Origin: Kalaharituber pfeilii
Taxonomy: Eukaryota > Ascomycota > Pezizomycetes > Pezizales > Pezizaceae
Assembly (NCBI GenBank): GCA_015179045.1
Contig: WHUZ01000004.1
Location: forward strand, 1 to 64,000
DNA: 64,000 nt
Direction of reading: 5' to 3'
The notes beneath the pieces are model-generated. The model had not been told where the DNA came from, searched no databases, and saw nothing but the letters and a program-made list of their open reading frames with translations. Below are positions 1 to 11,700 of the stretch, one piece after another. The first letter of the stretch is position 1. Each line of letters begins with the position of its first letter. The translations under genes were made by a program, and so were the position numbers.

Positions 1-464
1 GCATATGCTGGACATCTGAGCAATATCATTGTGGGTAGATATTAACCGGAATTTAGGTAGAGTTTATGGGCTGTAACGAGGATTTCGCTATCCATAAGTT
101 CTACAAAACCTTCTGACGCTACATTTGGTACCAGAGCTCCCTAGATGCAGGAGTGGGATTACGTGATATTATAAATAACAATGAGAATATACTGACATGA
201 ATAAATGCAGAGAAACGAGATTGTACGGTCATGGAACTGGTAAAGAGTGTACAGTCACTTGACGCCGACTTTACGGGTCCCTTATCCACTACCGCTACAC
301 CTACACTCACCCTCGCGGTCGCGAGGTGGCCACATGCTAGTAACTCAGTACTATATAAGATGGCATTCGCGGTTGTCGCCAAGGTCTTTTTTGACAGGGG
401 TTCGGTGTACGCCAAGAGGGATGTAACTCAGTACTATATAAGATATAAGATTATCTAGCATCTG
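1..464. other. No gene recognised; 20-bp direct repeat
   Basis: I see no convincing coding region here. A 20-bp perfect direct repeat (TAACTCAGTACTATATAAGA) lies at 341-360 and 424-443, 83 bp apart. It contains a TATA-like core, so the stretch may be part of the LTR remnant that follows, but I cannot align it to the second LTR copy near 24 kb. Confidence 0.4.
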
Positions 465-893
465 TACTACGTTGCATGTTTCTTTGTTATGATTATTGGC
501 ATTGTTGAATTGCCGTTTCTTTATTTGCTTGCCTAGTCATGTATGATGCGCTCAGTCTATTTAAGCACAGGCGATAGCACAGTTGAAGAATCAAGACACA
601 AGCGGTGTTCTAGTTCTCTATTGCTCTGAAACCTATCGTTTCCTCATTACGCCCGTGAATCGCTTCGCTCCGCTGCGCGCTCCACGCCAAACAGCTATCC
701 TTTCTGCCTGCCGTATACATACCTCCGAAGCCATTCCGGCCCGCAGCCTATATACCTCCGTAGCTACTCCGGCCCGCAGCATATATACCTCCGTAGCCAT
801 TCCGGCCCGCAGCATATCCGCCTCCGTGGTCCTTTCGGCCCGCCGTGTACACACCCTAACGCAGCCCCAGGCCCCATTCCGGCAACCACCCCG
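465..893 (+). mobile_element. LTR fragment (copia-type), partial copy of the 24-kb LTR
   Basis: This stretch matches the 3' half of the LTR at 24039-24984. Shared features are a TATA-like box (here CTATTTAAGC near 558; TCTATATAAGC near 24673), a following 'agcatagtt...tcaagaca' segment, the block 'aaacctatcgtttcc', and a series of imperfect 'ccgtatac..ctccg..gcc' repeats. The right end runs directly into the coding sequence of the DUF8032-type fragment, so the LTR or a rearrangement has replaced that gene's 5' end. I did not find a clear LTR terminus or TSD. Confidence 0.6.
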
Positions 894-2460
894 TTGGTTG
901 TGAGACAGGATAACAATGGTGTTCAGTGGATTGCTTTTGAATACTCACGAGATAGGGTGAAAATGGAATACACGATCCGCTGCGACGTGGAGTCGGTCAA
1001 TGTGGACCAACTGTCACATGACTTTAAGACGGAAAACTGCGTGTGCCCTCGTGCATGCTGTCCGAAAGACCAGTATCGCGGGAATCGATTGGTATACGAG
1101 ACGGAGTGTAACACGGTGGGTTGGGCGTTGGCGGAGCTGAACCCGTGCCTACGCGGCAAGCGAGGCTTGATTCAGCGGGCGGTCGACAGCTGGAGGAATT
1201 CTAACCAGGACCCAAAGTTGATGAGCCGACGCGTGAGGCGTATGGCAAAGTTAAACAGCCGCAAGAATGCAGCGGCGCAACAGACGCAAGTTGGCGCAGG
1301 TTCGTCAGTCCATAATGCTGTTTCGAATACTACGAACACGAGTGTAGGATTAGGGCTAAAAGGTGCGTTGTTGGGAGATGGTTCAGGCCAAGCTCTCCAA
1401 ACCCACCATCATCATCATGCAGTTCCCTCGACAGAACAATCTAACGGAGGTGTTGAAGATGGCTCGATGGGCAACATGTTGCATCACCACCATCAGAGTG
1501 GTAGTAACTATGCTCCTGTAGGATCGATGCCGTCCACTGGCACCTCACGGTCGACATCCGGACATATATCGCCGGCGGTTGGTGGCGAGGACTTTAACGC
1601 TAACGGTCATCATCATCACCACCATCACCAGGGTCCGCCCACGAATGGGAATGACCTTCGACCAGGACGAGTCTTTCACGGATACCCGACCTATCCGCCT
1701 GAGCCCGTAGCGGGCGCGAGCATGGCACCAAACATGCACGACGGCATGGAGACGATGGGTAGCTCCAGCAACCAGACCACTGCCGTCGCCACGTCCGCTC
1801 CAGCCGCCAACGCTGACAGCGCTGCAAACGACTCCAAGTCCCTCTTCGGCGACATCCCCGACAGCAAACGCCGCAAATTCATCCTAGTCGACGACCCACA
1901 CCGGGGGTCGCGCGTGCGGGTGCGCGTGATGCTAGACCAAGTCCAAATGCAAGAGATCCCCGACTCGTACCGCAAAAGCAACAGTGTGTATACACACCGG
2001 ACAACCCACCTCTGGACAAGGACGGCGACGACACCATCCACGCGAGCGAGATTACGATACCTTTACTTGACGGTTCGCATTTGCCGGTGTCGGCGCCGCC
2101 GCCCAATCCTGGCAAGAGAAGAAAGGAGAGGCAATTGACTGAGTTGGGCTACAGGATGAGTTGGAGTCAGAGTAGGGTGTTTGCGGGGAGGACGATGTTT
2201 CTCCAAAGAGCTCGTAAGTCACCTCCTCTTAGAAATTAGGAGGTTCTATGCTAATACTGACAAGCGGAGCAGTGGACGCATACCGAAACAAGATGCGCTC
2301 CTCGATGATGGCGACCGGTCAAGACGTGACTGTGTCGGCACCGCATCTAGAGACACGAGCAGGAAAGAGGAGGTGGTTGGAGAGGGGGAGACGGAGCACA
2401 AGTAGTAGCTCGGCTGCCGTGGCAGCAGTCACCGTCAGTGCAAGTGGCGCGGCGAAATAG
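894..2460 (+). pseudogene. DUF8032-type fungal protein, 5'-truncated and frameshifted
   Basis: The reading frame opens without an ATG (TTG at 894) with VVRQDNNGVQWIAFEYSRDR, followed by the conserved block ending GKRGLIQRAVDSWRNSNQDP. I remember these as typical of the fungal DUF8032 family, which has no established function. A His- and Ser-rich linker follows (runs of 5-7 His), then SKRRKFILVDDPHRG and RVRVMLDQVQMQEIPDSYRK. At the AC repeat near 1990-1998 the frame shifts by two bases. In the new frame come DDTIHASEITIPLLDGS and RVFAGRTMFLQRA, then a 59-nt intron (2214-2272, GTAAGT...CAG, branch-like GCTAATA), then DAYRNKMRSSMMATGQDV and a stop at 2460. Either the AC insertion or a short unrecognised intron explains the shift. 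The N-terminus is missing, replaced by LTR sequence, so I call it a gene fragment. Confidence 0.75.
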
Positions 2461-2608
2461 AGGTGAATGACATCTTTGCTCCTCAATACAACGAAAGTTG
2501 AGAGGGGAGCGAAAGAACAATAAGCCCATCTAGCGGCTATTAAAAACGTCACATTTGCGATTTAGTGTGGATTTATCAAAGTAATACTCCATCTATATCC
2601 GTATTGTG

Positions 2609-2842
2609 GGGAGGGGGCGAATTTCCGTTTGGTAGTAGGTGGCGGGGGAAGAAAGATGTAGCTATTTTTAAAGTGCCTCGGGGATGTGGGGCGGGGAGGG
2701 GTTGATGTTTTCGTTTGTAGAGATGGCGGTGGAAGATTCAGGTAGATAAGCCTGCCTCCGGGCTTTGAGGGTCTAGACCCAGGGGCCCTGCCATGGCGAA
2801 CAGCTACAAGCGGGGTCATGTGATATAAAAAAAAAAAAAAAA
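2609..2842 (+). mobile_element. LINE 3' fragment, tail type A, with TSD
   Basis: This 234-bp retroinsert ends in the A tail (CCCTGCCATGGCGAACAGCT, then CAAGCGGGGTCATGTGATA) and about 16 A. A 15-bp TSD with one mismatch flanks it: 2594-2608 TATATCCGTATTGTG and 2843-2857 TATATACGTATTGTG. The block 'gcctgcctccgggct' upstream of the hairpin is shared with the LINEs ending at 8462 and starting at 57319. No ORF2 coding is left. Confidence 0.85.
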
Positions 2843-2857
2843 TATATACGTATTGTG

Positions 2858-3369
2858 TGTATGTGTGTGTATGTTGTTTATCTTGTCTTGTAGGGATACC
2901 TTCCCGTTTTATTTTTCCTTTACGTCCATCACTGAAACTTTTTCCTCTCTTATATCTCTCTGCTTGTTTCCTTTGCCAGATAAAATTTTCGGCTTATCTT
3001 TTTTTTTTTTTTTTCCTTTGCTATATACTATTAGTGTTTTTTCTTGAATTCCCACGACGAGAGAGCTCTATTTTTTCCTTTTTTTTGTTTTTGCTACATG
3101 TAACGTGTGGGCTGGTCTTTTTCTGTTTGTGCTTTTTTTTGTTATTATTGTGACATTGGATATTGGGAAATTATTCAAGCTATATTGGTGGATTTCTTTT
3201 TTCATCTATTATTTTATGTTACTGTGGATATTGGTTTGCTGTTGGCAACTTGACTAAACGTGCTGTTGCATGTTGGTGATTATTGTTGTGGTTAGTAGAT
3301 GGTGGTGGTGGTGGTCGCGTGGCAGGGATTGGGGCGGGGAGAGTAAGTATTGTTTTACACAATGTCAAG
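2858..3369. other. Intergenic, T-rich, no gene seen
   Basis: This stretch is low-complexity and T-rich, with TG and TGG runs near 2857-2873 and 3298-3312. The open frames here are short and hydrophobic because of the T bias. I see no motif, splice pattern or repeat match. Confidence 0.5.
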
Positions 3370-4440
3370 TATTTTTTTTTTTTTTTTTTTTTTTTTAATT
3401 TCATTACTCGTATGCCGCCCTATGGGCTATGGCGAGGGTTTAAATTAACTAAAACAAAATCAAAACAAAAACGATCTTAGGTACATGATGCCCGCGGTCT
3501 TTAGAAGGTGTTGCGGGGAGAGCAGTCAGCAGCCTGAGTCTTTCATCTCCGTCCTCTTTCCGTCTCATACTGACACACCTTGAGCCATTTCCCTCTGAGT
3601 CGCACCTTGTCCTTGTCTAGTTCTTCCTCCAAATATACCACTACAGAGCTTGTCTTTTTCCCCTCTCCGACCAGTATGTCTTTTTTTCTTAGATATCTGA
3701 TGCCGGTGATCTTTGGCATGTCTTTATTGTCCTCGGACAGCCATCTTCTGACGTTGCCCAGTTCCCTGCTCAAGGCAACGCCATGTATGACTAGTCCAGC
3801 TTTGGGTTTCTTTGTCAGCGGGGTCGGCAGGGTAATCTTTTTAGTGTCTTTTGGCGGGGTGCTACGGGGTTGTGGCTGTGGGGTTGGGGTAGCTGGGGCT
3901 GGTATCGGAGCCGGGGCCGTGGGGGTGGGGGTGGCTGGGGCTGATGCCGGAGCCAGGGTGTGTGCTGAGGTGCCAGCTGGTTTCGGGACCGGGGAAGGTG
4001 TCGTCTTTCCTTGTCTTGTCTTCCTCTTCCTCGTTGTGGGTGTTGTAGGTCCGGATGAGGCCGGGGGAGGGGGTGTCGTCTTTCTTCCGGTCTTCTGTGG
4101 TGTTTTCGTGGTTGAGGTTGCTGGTGGGGCCTTCTCGGGGACAGGTTCCTCCGAGAGTAGCTGGTAGGTGTGGAAGCTTAGGGCTTCCGGTGTTGTTTCC
4201 TCTGGTGGAGTGTCCACGCACGTGATGGGGCTGAGCCTCATGGGTGGTGGTGTCAGTGGTGGGGTCACCGGAATGTCTATGGCCGTGATGGGGCTGAGCC
4301 CTAGTGGCTGTGGTGGTGGCGGAATCGCCGGAGTGTGTCTGCTCGTGATGGGGCTAAGCCCGAGTGGCTGCGGTGGCTGTGGTGGTGCGACAGGCTGGAG
4401 GCCTGGAGGGAGTTGGCCAGGTTGCAATCCCAGGATAAGG
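3370..4440 (-). mobile_element. ORF1-only (half-LINE) element, tail type B
   Basis: On the minus strand an open frame of 294 codons (4427-3543) encodes a Pro-rich LINE ORF1-like protein. Three copies of an LSPIT motif (QPLGLSPITS, QPLGLSPITA, MRLSPITC) lie near the N-terminus. A C-terminal globular part follows: LVIHGVALSRELGNVRRWLS, EGKKTSSVVVYLEEEL, GKWLKVCQYETERGRR, then stop. About 100 bp after the stop come the B tail hairpin (CTCGCCATAGCCCATAGGGC, GGCATACGAG) and the poly(A), seen on the plus strand as a T run at 3371-3398. There is no ORF2, endonuclease or RT between ORF1 and tail. The 5' boundary near 4440 is approximate and I found no convincing TSD. Copies at 16.3 and 60.3 kb have the same layout. 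Confidence 0.8.
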
Positions 4441-4559
4441 TATATACTATAACTTTAAGTTATTACCTCTACAGCTATCACTATGGCACCTCTCGCAATC
4501 GAATAGCACCCAGAAGCCCTCCCCCTCGGAGACACAGTAAAGATCCTAATCATTAGGGA

Positions 4560-5400
4560 ACCCGTTACCCCATGCAGTCGCCAGCAAGCTCCTGAATATT
4601 CTCCTCGAAAAGTTTCAGAAAATTCCTCCAGGTAATCTCGCAGAATTCTGGAAATGGTTTCAAGAAATCCCTAGCCGAAGTTATTAATGCAGAGCTCGCA
4701 GTCATCCAAGCACAGTCACTAGAGTTTCAACAGGAAATGCATATATAGAAATAAGATTTATGCAGGAAGCCACTATATATATGATACGAACCATCCACGA
4801 ATGTTGACAATCCATCTTGGACAGTATAAAACATATAATCATCCCTCCACAAACCACTAAAATGGATTGGGAATAGATAATACTAGCTACCGTAGCACCT
4901 GGGTTGGAAACCAAGTTCAAACGAGCAATAGACCAAGGGAAGTATACTCTTGAGGAAGAAGATAGTGATAATCGATATACAGCAGCTGACAGGTGAAGAC
5001 AAGGAGGATCCACCTTACCTCCACTACCAGAATCTGGATCAGGGGGCTCAGGCAGGCAATGTGCATCCAGTTTTGTGGAAGGAGGACTCCCTCCTCCGCT
5101 ACCAAGAAGTCAAAAAAAATCCAGAGCAGAAGGTAGCCTCTCCAGTTCCAACTCTGAGGAAGAAGAGAAAGGGAAAAAGAGGAAGGAAAAGGGGAAGGGA
5201 AAAAAGCAAACTACATTGCAATTGATAGAGGAATTCTTTGCACGATTTCTCAAAACAATGCCTAAGCAGAAGGAGACCTCAGAGGCTCCAAAACCATAAC
5301 CCTATAAGGGCGACCCTAAGGATCTAAAGCGGTTCTTATGGCAGTTGGAAAATGTATAGGCATTGGAGAAATAAAAGTATAGGAAGGATATTGAGTCACA
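4560..5400 (+). pseudogene. Ty3/gypsy Gag fragment, decayed
   Basis: Conceptual translation gives Gag-like sequence broken by stops: an acidic/Lys-rich low-complexity part (SNSEEEEKGKKRKEKGKGKK) and then PYKGDPKDLKRFLWQLENV and KYRKDIES. I recognise these as the retrotrans_gag type found in fungal gypsy elements. Several stops interrupt it (after KP, after ENV, after ALEK). The similarity ends abruptly near 5400. No LTR of this copy is identified next to it. Confidence 0.65.
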
Positions 5401-5473
5401 TCAGCAACAACGAAAATGCGTCCTGACACGCGGGCGCAGCGTCATGACAATTGGATACGTCTCATGCATTAGT

Positions 5474-5560
5474 GCGTCCCGACGCCTCATGAATTATCTC
5501 TGGCGTCCCAATACTTCATGAATTATCCCTAGCATCCTGACATATATATACTTTCGCACT
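5474..5560. repeat. 29-bp tandem repeat, ~3 units
   Basis: Units start at 5474, 5503 and 5532 with GCGTCCCGACGCCTCATGAA, GCGTCCCAATACTTCATGAA and GCATCCTGACATA (decayed). The period is exactly 29 bp. The same period occurs in an unrelated array at 17969. Confidence 0.7.
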
Positions 5561-5670
5561 GCGTCATAGCACTAAACACTTGGCTTTGCACGTTGGGATA
5601 TCCGGTAATTGACAGATAACTTCCTCAAAGCTCCCGACGCGCACTTTGCTCTATGGTTCATAATGGTGAT

Positions 5671-8580
5671 AAGGGGATGGAAGGCAGCAGTGAAAAGGAT
5701 GAAGTGGAAGATCCGGGAGGAGAAGAAGAAGTGCTGGAGGGAGTTCGTGGAAGAGGAAGGGTATAGCGACCCGTGGAGGGTGGTGAGGGTGGCGAAGGAC
5801 CCTTTCGGAGGAAACGAGAGGATGGGAAGGTTGAAAGATGAGGAGGGAGGGAGTTAGAGGGGATGGAGAGAAGGTGAGGACGCTGGTGGAGAGGAATTTT
5901 GCGTGGAGGGAAGAGGGGGAGGCAGAGGCGGGGAGGAGGAGGCGGGGGAGGAGGAGGCGGAGGGGGAAGCGGAGGGGGAGGGGGACGAGAGGGAGAGGGA
6001 GAGGGTGGAAGGAGAAGTGAGGGCTGCGTTGCAGGGCACCAAAAACAATTCGGCACCGGGACCTGACGGAATCGGATACCGATTGATCAAAGCTGCCCTG
6101 AAGACTCCCATAGGAGATGAGTTAGTGAGGGAGATCGCCGAAAACTGATCCGGAACAGGACCCCGGCGGAGTGGAGAGAGATGAGGGTCGTCATGATACC
6201 AAAGCCGGGAAAGGACATCAAGACGGCGAAAGCGTGGAGGCCAATCAACCTGATTAATTGTATTGGGAAGATCGGGGAGAAGGTCATGGCCAGCAGGCTG
6301 CAGAAAGAAGACCGCCTCTTCCACAGGCTCCAGCTGGGAGCACGCAAGGGGAGGAATGCGATCCAGGCGATGGCGAGGGCGGTGACAAAGGTGCAGAGGT
6401 GCCTGCACAGGGGGGGAGAGCAGCGTGGGTGACGGCGGAGAAGAAGGCTTTAACATCGTGAGGAAGGAGGTGGTCCTGGGAAGGATTGAGGAGAGAGGGA
6501 GCGAGGGGGTGAGAAAGAAGCGGAGGTGGCTGGAGGAGTTTATGGGAGGCAGGGAGTTCGGAGTGTGGTGGGATGGCGAGGAGAAAGGGAGGGGCAGGTC
6601 GAACGTGGGGGTTCCGCAAGGGTCACCACTGTCACCGGTCATCTTCCTAATCTTCATGGCTCCCACCATTGAGAAGATGGAGAGAAGGCTGAGGGGGTGG
6701 CGATGGGGGCGGAGGTAGAAGTGCCATCGTATGTCGACGACCTGGCAGCAACGATCCTGGACTGGCACGGGTACTGGGATATGGGCGGCTCAGGGAGAAA
6801 GTGAAGGTGGCAATGGCGGAGGTGGCGGAAGAAGATCAGATCCCGCTGGAGGAGTCGAAGTGGGAGATGATAACTTTCGGAGTGGGGAAAGAGGTGGAAG
6901 AAGGAGGGGGAGATGCTGAAGTGGCTGGGAGTCATTTTCGATGAGAGGCTGCCTTCAGTGCGCATTGGCGAAATAGGCTGAGTAGGGCGAGGAGGCTGGC
7001 GGGGGCACTCTCAGGACTGGGAAACCGGGACTGGGGGATGTCACCACGGAGCTGGCGGCAGGCGTACACAGGGATGGTGAGGGCGGTGGCGATGTGGGGG
7101 AGTGAGATCGGGTGGAGAGGCCAGAAGGAGTGGAAGGAGATTACAGCTGCAAGTTTTAAAGAGAGCAGCTGGAGGGGGAGAGGTGCCGGGGTGGAAGGGG
7201 TGAATGCGGTTTGCGGAGTGGAAGACGTGGAGACGGTCCTGGATGGCACGCAAGCGAGAGCGATCGTCCGGGAGGTGGAGGCGCCGTCAGAGCTGGCGGA
7301 GCTTTGCACGGGCGACTTCGGAGGGGGTGAGGAGAGAGAGGAGGCGAGAAACTGGAGAGACTGGGGGGTGCAGTGGGCACTGGCGGAGAAGGATGGGTAT
7401 GAAACGGTGTTGGACCGCTGGCAGGGCTAGTGGGTACGTTTCTCAGAAGAGGGGGAGGAGATTTCATGGGGAGGAGGATGTGAGGTGGTAGAGGTGGGGA
7501 CTGCGGAGAGGCTGGGGAGGAAGAAGGGGGGCCGAGAGGAATGGGAGACCTCGATTGAGGAGGCTGGAAGGGAGAGAGCCGTCTTCTTTTCAGATGGCAG
7601 TAAAATCGAGGATAGCAAGGTGGGGGCAGGTGTGTGGGGAGGTCGGCAGCGGTGGCGGAGGTGGTGGGAAGAACAGCGACGGTTTTCGACGGGGAGGTGA
7701 GGGGAGTGAGAAGAGCACTGGAGAGTGCACCGGAGGAGGTCCCAGTCCTGATCTGTCTGGATTCGGAAGCCGCTGTCATGGCGATTCAGAAGGCGGGCAG
7801 GGAGGGAAAGGGAAAGACGGAGGATTTGAGAAGGGTGGTGAATGCAGTGGCGAGAAGAAAGAGGAAGGGGGGGGATGCGAAACTGTTGTGGGTAAAAGCT
7901 CACATCGGAATCGCAGGCAATGAGAAGGCGGATGAGTGGGCGAAGAAGGGGACGGTGATGCAGGGGAAGGAGGTGGCCACCGGAAGTGGGGTGCGCCAGA
8001 GGGTGAAGGCGTGGAGGAAGGAGAAGAGAGAAGTGGAGGGCTTTGGAGGAGGAAAGGTCATGGAGTGGAGTAGGGTGGCGACATCAAACTTCACTGCATT
8101 GCGACTGGAGCGAGGAAGGTGTGCTGGGTGGTTGAAGAAGCTAGGGGTGGCGGAATCGGATAGGTGCAGGTGTGGGGAGGTGCAAACGGGGGAGCATCTC
8201 GCTTTCCGATGGTGGAGCGACATGGGGAAGGATTGGAAAAGAAAGGCGGAGAATGGGGAGGAGTATGACGTTTTAGAGAATTTCTTCGCTGGGGTCAAGT
8301 TCTAGAAGGTAGGAGAGCGGGGGCGACGGCGCGTGGGGGCCATGTACGTAGAGAGTTAGTTTAGCCTGTCTCCGGGCTATGAGGCCTTGCCCAGGGTCCC
8401 TGCCATGACCAAGTGCTACAAGCGGGGTTATGTGATTAAAAAAAAAAAAAAAAAAAAAAAAATTGTGCTTCCAAAGTGTGCTTGTGCTGTGAAAGTGCGT
8501 TGCCATTGCGTCTCATCATGCCAAGAAACCATGGAGCGACTGTAGCTCCATGGTTTCTTGGCATAGGTGCTATAAAAAAA
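5671..8580 (+). mobile_element. Tad-like LINE, ORF2 remnant, A tail plus 3' transduction
   Basis: This is a 5'-truncated LINE with decayed ORF2 in shifting frames. Recognisable parts in order: pre-RT helix region; RT block SAPGPDGIGYRL (~6050-6090); VVMIPKPGKDIKTAKAWRPI (~6190); GVPQGSPLSPVIF (~6608-6646); SYVDDLAA (~6727); YTGMVRAVAMWGSEIGWR (~7060); RNase H with FFSDGS (~7585), LDSEAAVMAI and WVKAHIGIAGNEKADEWA (~7890); and zinc knuckle CRCGEVQTGEHLAFRW (~8165). In the knuckle the last Cys is Trp. ORF1 and endonuclease are absent. The A tail and poly(A) end at 8462. A further 111 bp and seven A follow. The 14-bp TSD TTCATAATGGTGAT (5657-5670 and 8581-8594) encloses the whole unit. Confidence 0.85.
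8463..8580 (+). other. Putative 3'-transduced segment with 20-bp perfect hairpin
   Basis: This lies between the LINE poly(A) (8438-8462) and the downstream TSD copy. It contains a perfect inverted repeat: arms 8518-8537 (ATGCCAAGAAACCATGGAGC) and 8545-8564, with the 7-nt loop GACTGTA. It ends in CTATAAAAAAA directly before the TSD. The best reading is flanking DNA from a source locus copied when transcription read through the LINE tail. Confidence 0.6.
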
Positions 8581-8735
8581 TTCATAATGGTGATGATATA
8601 GCAATGTGGTCTTCTACGATTTGCAACGTGAGGCAACCGACCTGTCGCGTCGGATGCTATACCCAATGACCGTTCACTTGATGCTATCAGATCCTTTAAA
8701 TTGCTACATGATGCCTGATTTATTCTCCGAACTAA

Positions 8736-11700
8736 TTACATTTCATCCGCCTGATATATGTCCTGCCAAGTAGCCAAATCTATCCGATTATTTACATACC
8801 ACTGCGAGTCCGGCTCTATTGGGATTAGATGAGCCATTCCAGAGATACTGCGAATGGGTATCACCCGCTTGTTCGCTGGCGTCGGCACGCGGACTTTAGG
8901 CATACCTTCAGGACCTTCGCACCTCCCTTTCCCGACACATTGAAGTAGAGAAACATATGCACAACGGTAAGTATTACCTGTTTGGCGGTCGAAAAGTTTA
9001 AAAAATGCTTCGATCCTGCCTGGAAGCTTACCTTTCAGCGTAGCATTAGTACGCCTTCCCATCTCTACCCAGGCCCAATCTGCTCTTGGTGCTCGCTTGC
9101 GGAATTTTTGCCTTCCAGTACAGCGAATGTGATGCAAAATGAAGCCATTATCACTGAGGTCAGGTACTGGAATTTGCAGTGCTGTAAATAGCTCCGCGGG
9201 GCCACTCAGCAGACGCTCGATGTCGGAATCTGTCTGGATTAGTTCCTGCAAATATGCGCGCGTAGCAGATACAAGATCTGCGAGTTGGTACTCTTCTGCG
9301 ATAAGTTTCAGGGAATAAATCTTCTCCGGGTTGACTTTACCCATCAACTTCATAAAGAGAGGGCTTCCGGCGTCTGCCGTCATATTCTCAACGCGGCGCG
9401 TCGGGCGAATCAAACTTTCCATCGCAGTTTTGACATGTGGTAACTCTTTTGACCATGCCTCTAGGTTCTTATCTCTCATGGCGAATCCATGATCCCGTGT
9501 GTATATCTGCACAATTTGTGACATAGCGTCAACACGATTACTTCGATTGTAGGCATCCTTCATAAGCTTGTGGTAGGTTTCGCATATTTCTGTGGAGTAT
9601 TGTGGCAAGCTACCGTACCTGGGTATTTGGTCAGCGTAGTGAGAGAGCATATGGATCTTAGGGAAGTTGAAGTCAGCTTCTTCTCCTAAAAGGTCCTCAA
9701 CCAATAACTGACGCTCTAATTGGTGCTCCTTCCTCAACCGCTCTCGTTGCGCCACAGTGTGTCGCTCAGAGGCTTCTGCAAGGCGATGATCCGACGCAAG
9801 TTGTTGTTTTGCTTTTCCAGCCTCGTTCCGTGCTTCTTTCCCAGCGCGGCAAGCGAGGAAGACATCCTTGTGCTCATGGAACTTCCGCAAATACTTCTCC
9901 ATGTATGCGATAGTGGATGCGGTGTGACTTCTATACTGCGCCATTAGCATGAAATCCGTTAGATATCTGATGCAGGAGATTGCTTTGTCGAAGTCTTGTT
10001 TTTGTCCTCCTGTCAACCGTGGTTGATTGGCTGTCCGACGTAAAGCGGCGGCAAAAGCACCTAATACAACCTTTCCAATACACCGCATTTCCTTACCAGA
10101 CCACTGGGAGACAGATCTGTAAGCCTTTCTGGGGGGATGAAATCCGGGGTAAACAGGCAATCTCTTCCATACATAATCGAATGGGACTAGGCGGTCATGC
10201 TTTTCAAGAAATGCTTGAATCCACTTCATCATATGATCAGTACCGGTGATGCCAAGGAATAGGTGGTGGAGAATATCGGCTCGAACAAGCTCGTGCGGGA
10301 TAATGTCCGGGAGTGACCACAATGCATTTTCCACATACTTTACACCATCGGAGAGAAGACCCTTTTTGTCGGATTTGCAATAAGCAGCGGTGTAGGCTTT
10401 GTGGTCTCGTTTAGGGTATTCACAGCCAGGTTCAGGTAGTTCACCTAACTGTTTTTTTGGCGAACTGCAAATTGTGCATAGATTTGACTTTATGCCGTGT
10501 ATGGTGCAGTTTTCAGGATGATCGGCAAGCCATCCAGAGACACGAGGGATGCAAAGTCGGACTTGCTCATCAGCGCACACCATTTCAATCCCTTTGCGGC
10601 ATGCAGGATTGGATAGTGGCTTCAGTATGTACGCTAATAGTTTGTGGATAACATCTAATGACTCCTGCTTTTGGGTGTCAATGGAATATCCATCAATGCC
10701 AGAAACTCTTTTAGGCGAAATCGGCAGGAGAGCTAGGGGAATCCAAGCATTCATTGAGGGCATGTTTCGGACTCGAGATGTGATATTCCCTATGCTGAGA
10801 TAGAGGGGCCACAGCTTTTTGCCGCCGGAAAAGTTGGTAAGGTGTGTCACGTCAGAGGCGAGAAGAATTGGGACGAGTGTGGATCCAATCGGTAACGTGA
10901 GCTACCCGACTCCATGAGTAAGATATGCAATAAGCAGGGTGTAATTATATTACCTGTGTGTCCCACCACCAATGTGCAGTATGCATCTCATTGTAGATCT
11001 GCTCGCCTTTGCTGTCCGTCTCTTTTACCGGACTCCACACCATGTTCTCTGCATAGGCCCTCTGACGTAGGAGATACTTCGTACATTGCAATATATTGCG
11101 ATAGTAGAATTGGGTTTCTGGTTCCAGTCGGTATTTTACGATTCCCTCAGTCCACTGCGGTTCGGAAGCCATTGAATCCAGAAGTTTGTGTAAAGTGTGA
11201 CTCGAGCGAAAAGAGACTCTGTACGTCGGATCGTTCTCTGCTGCCGCCGCCATTATTCCATCTTTAAAGAATTCATCAATGCGAAATCTGGAAATCCCGG
11301 ATGTTTGAAAGAACCGAGCAAGCTTGTAGTCTAGAGCATTCGCAAAGGGTTGGAAAATATTGGAGGAGGCATTCCGGGGGTGACGAAACATATGCTGGCG
11401 TAATGGAACTCCGGCTTTGTATTCGGAAGGAAAGGGGAGTGTCCTTTCACAAATCTCAACGGAAGGGGAAGCGGAAGTCCGACTTGCGGTGTCGGAGGAT
11501 GCATTCCCCAAGTTATCCTCCTCATCGGTGGGGGAGAGATTGTTGAAGTGAATTTCCTCAAAATCTGAGCCGTCATCCATGGAGGTTTCAGGATTGTGGG
11601 GTTCAAAGTCGGAATAGGCTGAATGGATTTGTTGAATCACGCGTTCCAGTCTGTTTTCATCCTTCCCATCCCTTTTCCGGAGTTTGGCATTTTTTGACGA

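Noticed and set aside
1380..1640. Poly-His runs suggestive of an engineered tag or vector sequence
   Set aside because: They lie in a natural low-complexity linker with mixed CAT/CAC codons, between conserved DUF8032-type blocks.
2853..3153. Phe/Leu-rich frames as small membrane proteins
   Set aside because: They arise from T-rich low-complexity DNA; overlapping frames are all similarly hydrophobic.
5658..7903. Long Pro/Ser-rich minus-strand open frames (5854-6768, 7156-7779 and others)
   Set aside because: They are antisense to a GA-rich LINE ORF2; the plus strand carries RT and RNase H motifs, so these are shadows.
8518..8564. Hairpin as a transcription terminator
   Set aside because: Intrinsic terminators are not expected in a fungal nucleus; its position inside a TSD-bounded insert explains it better.
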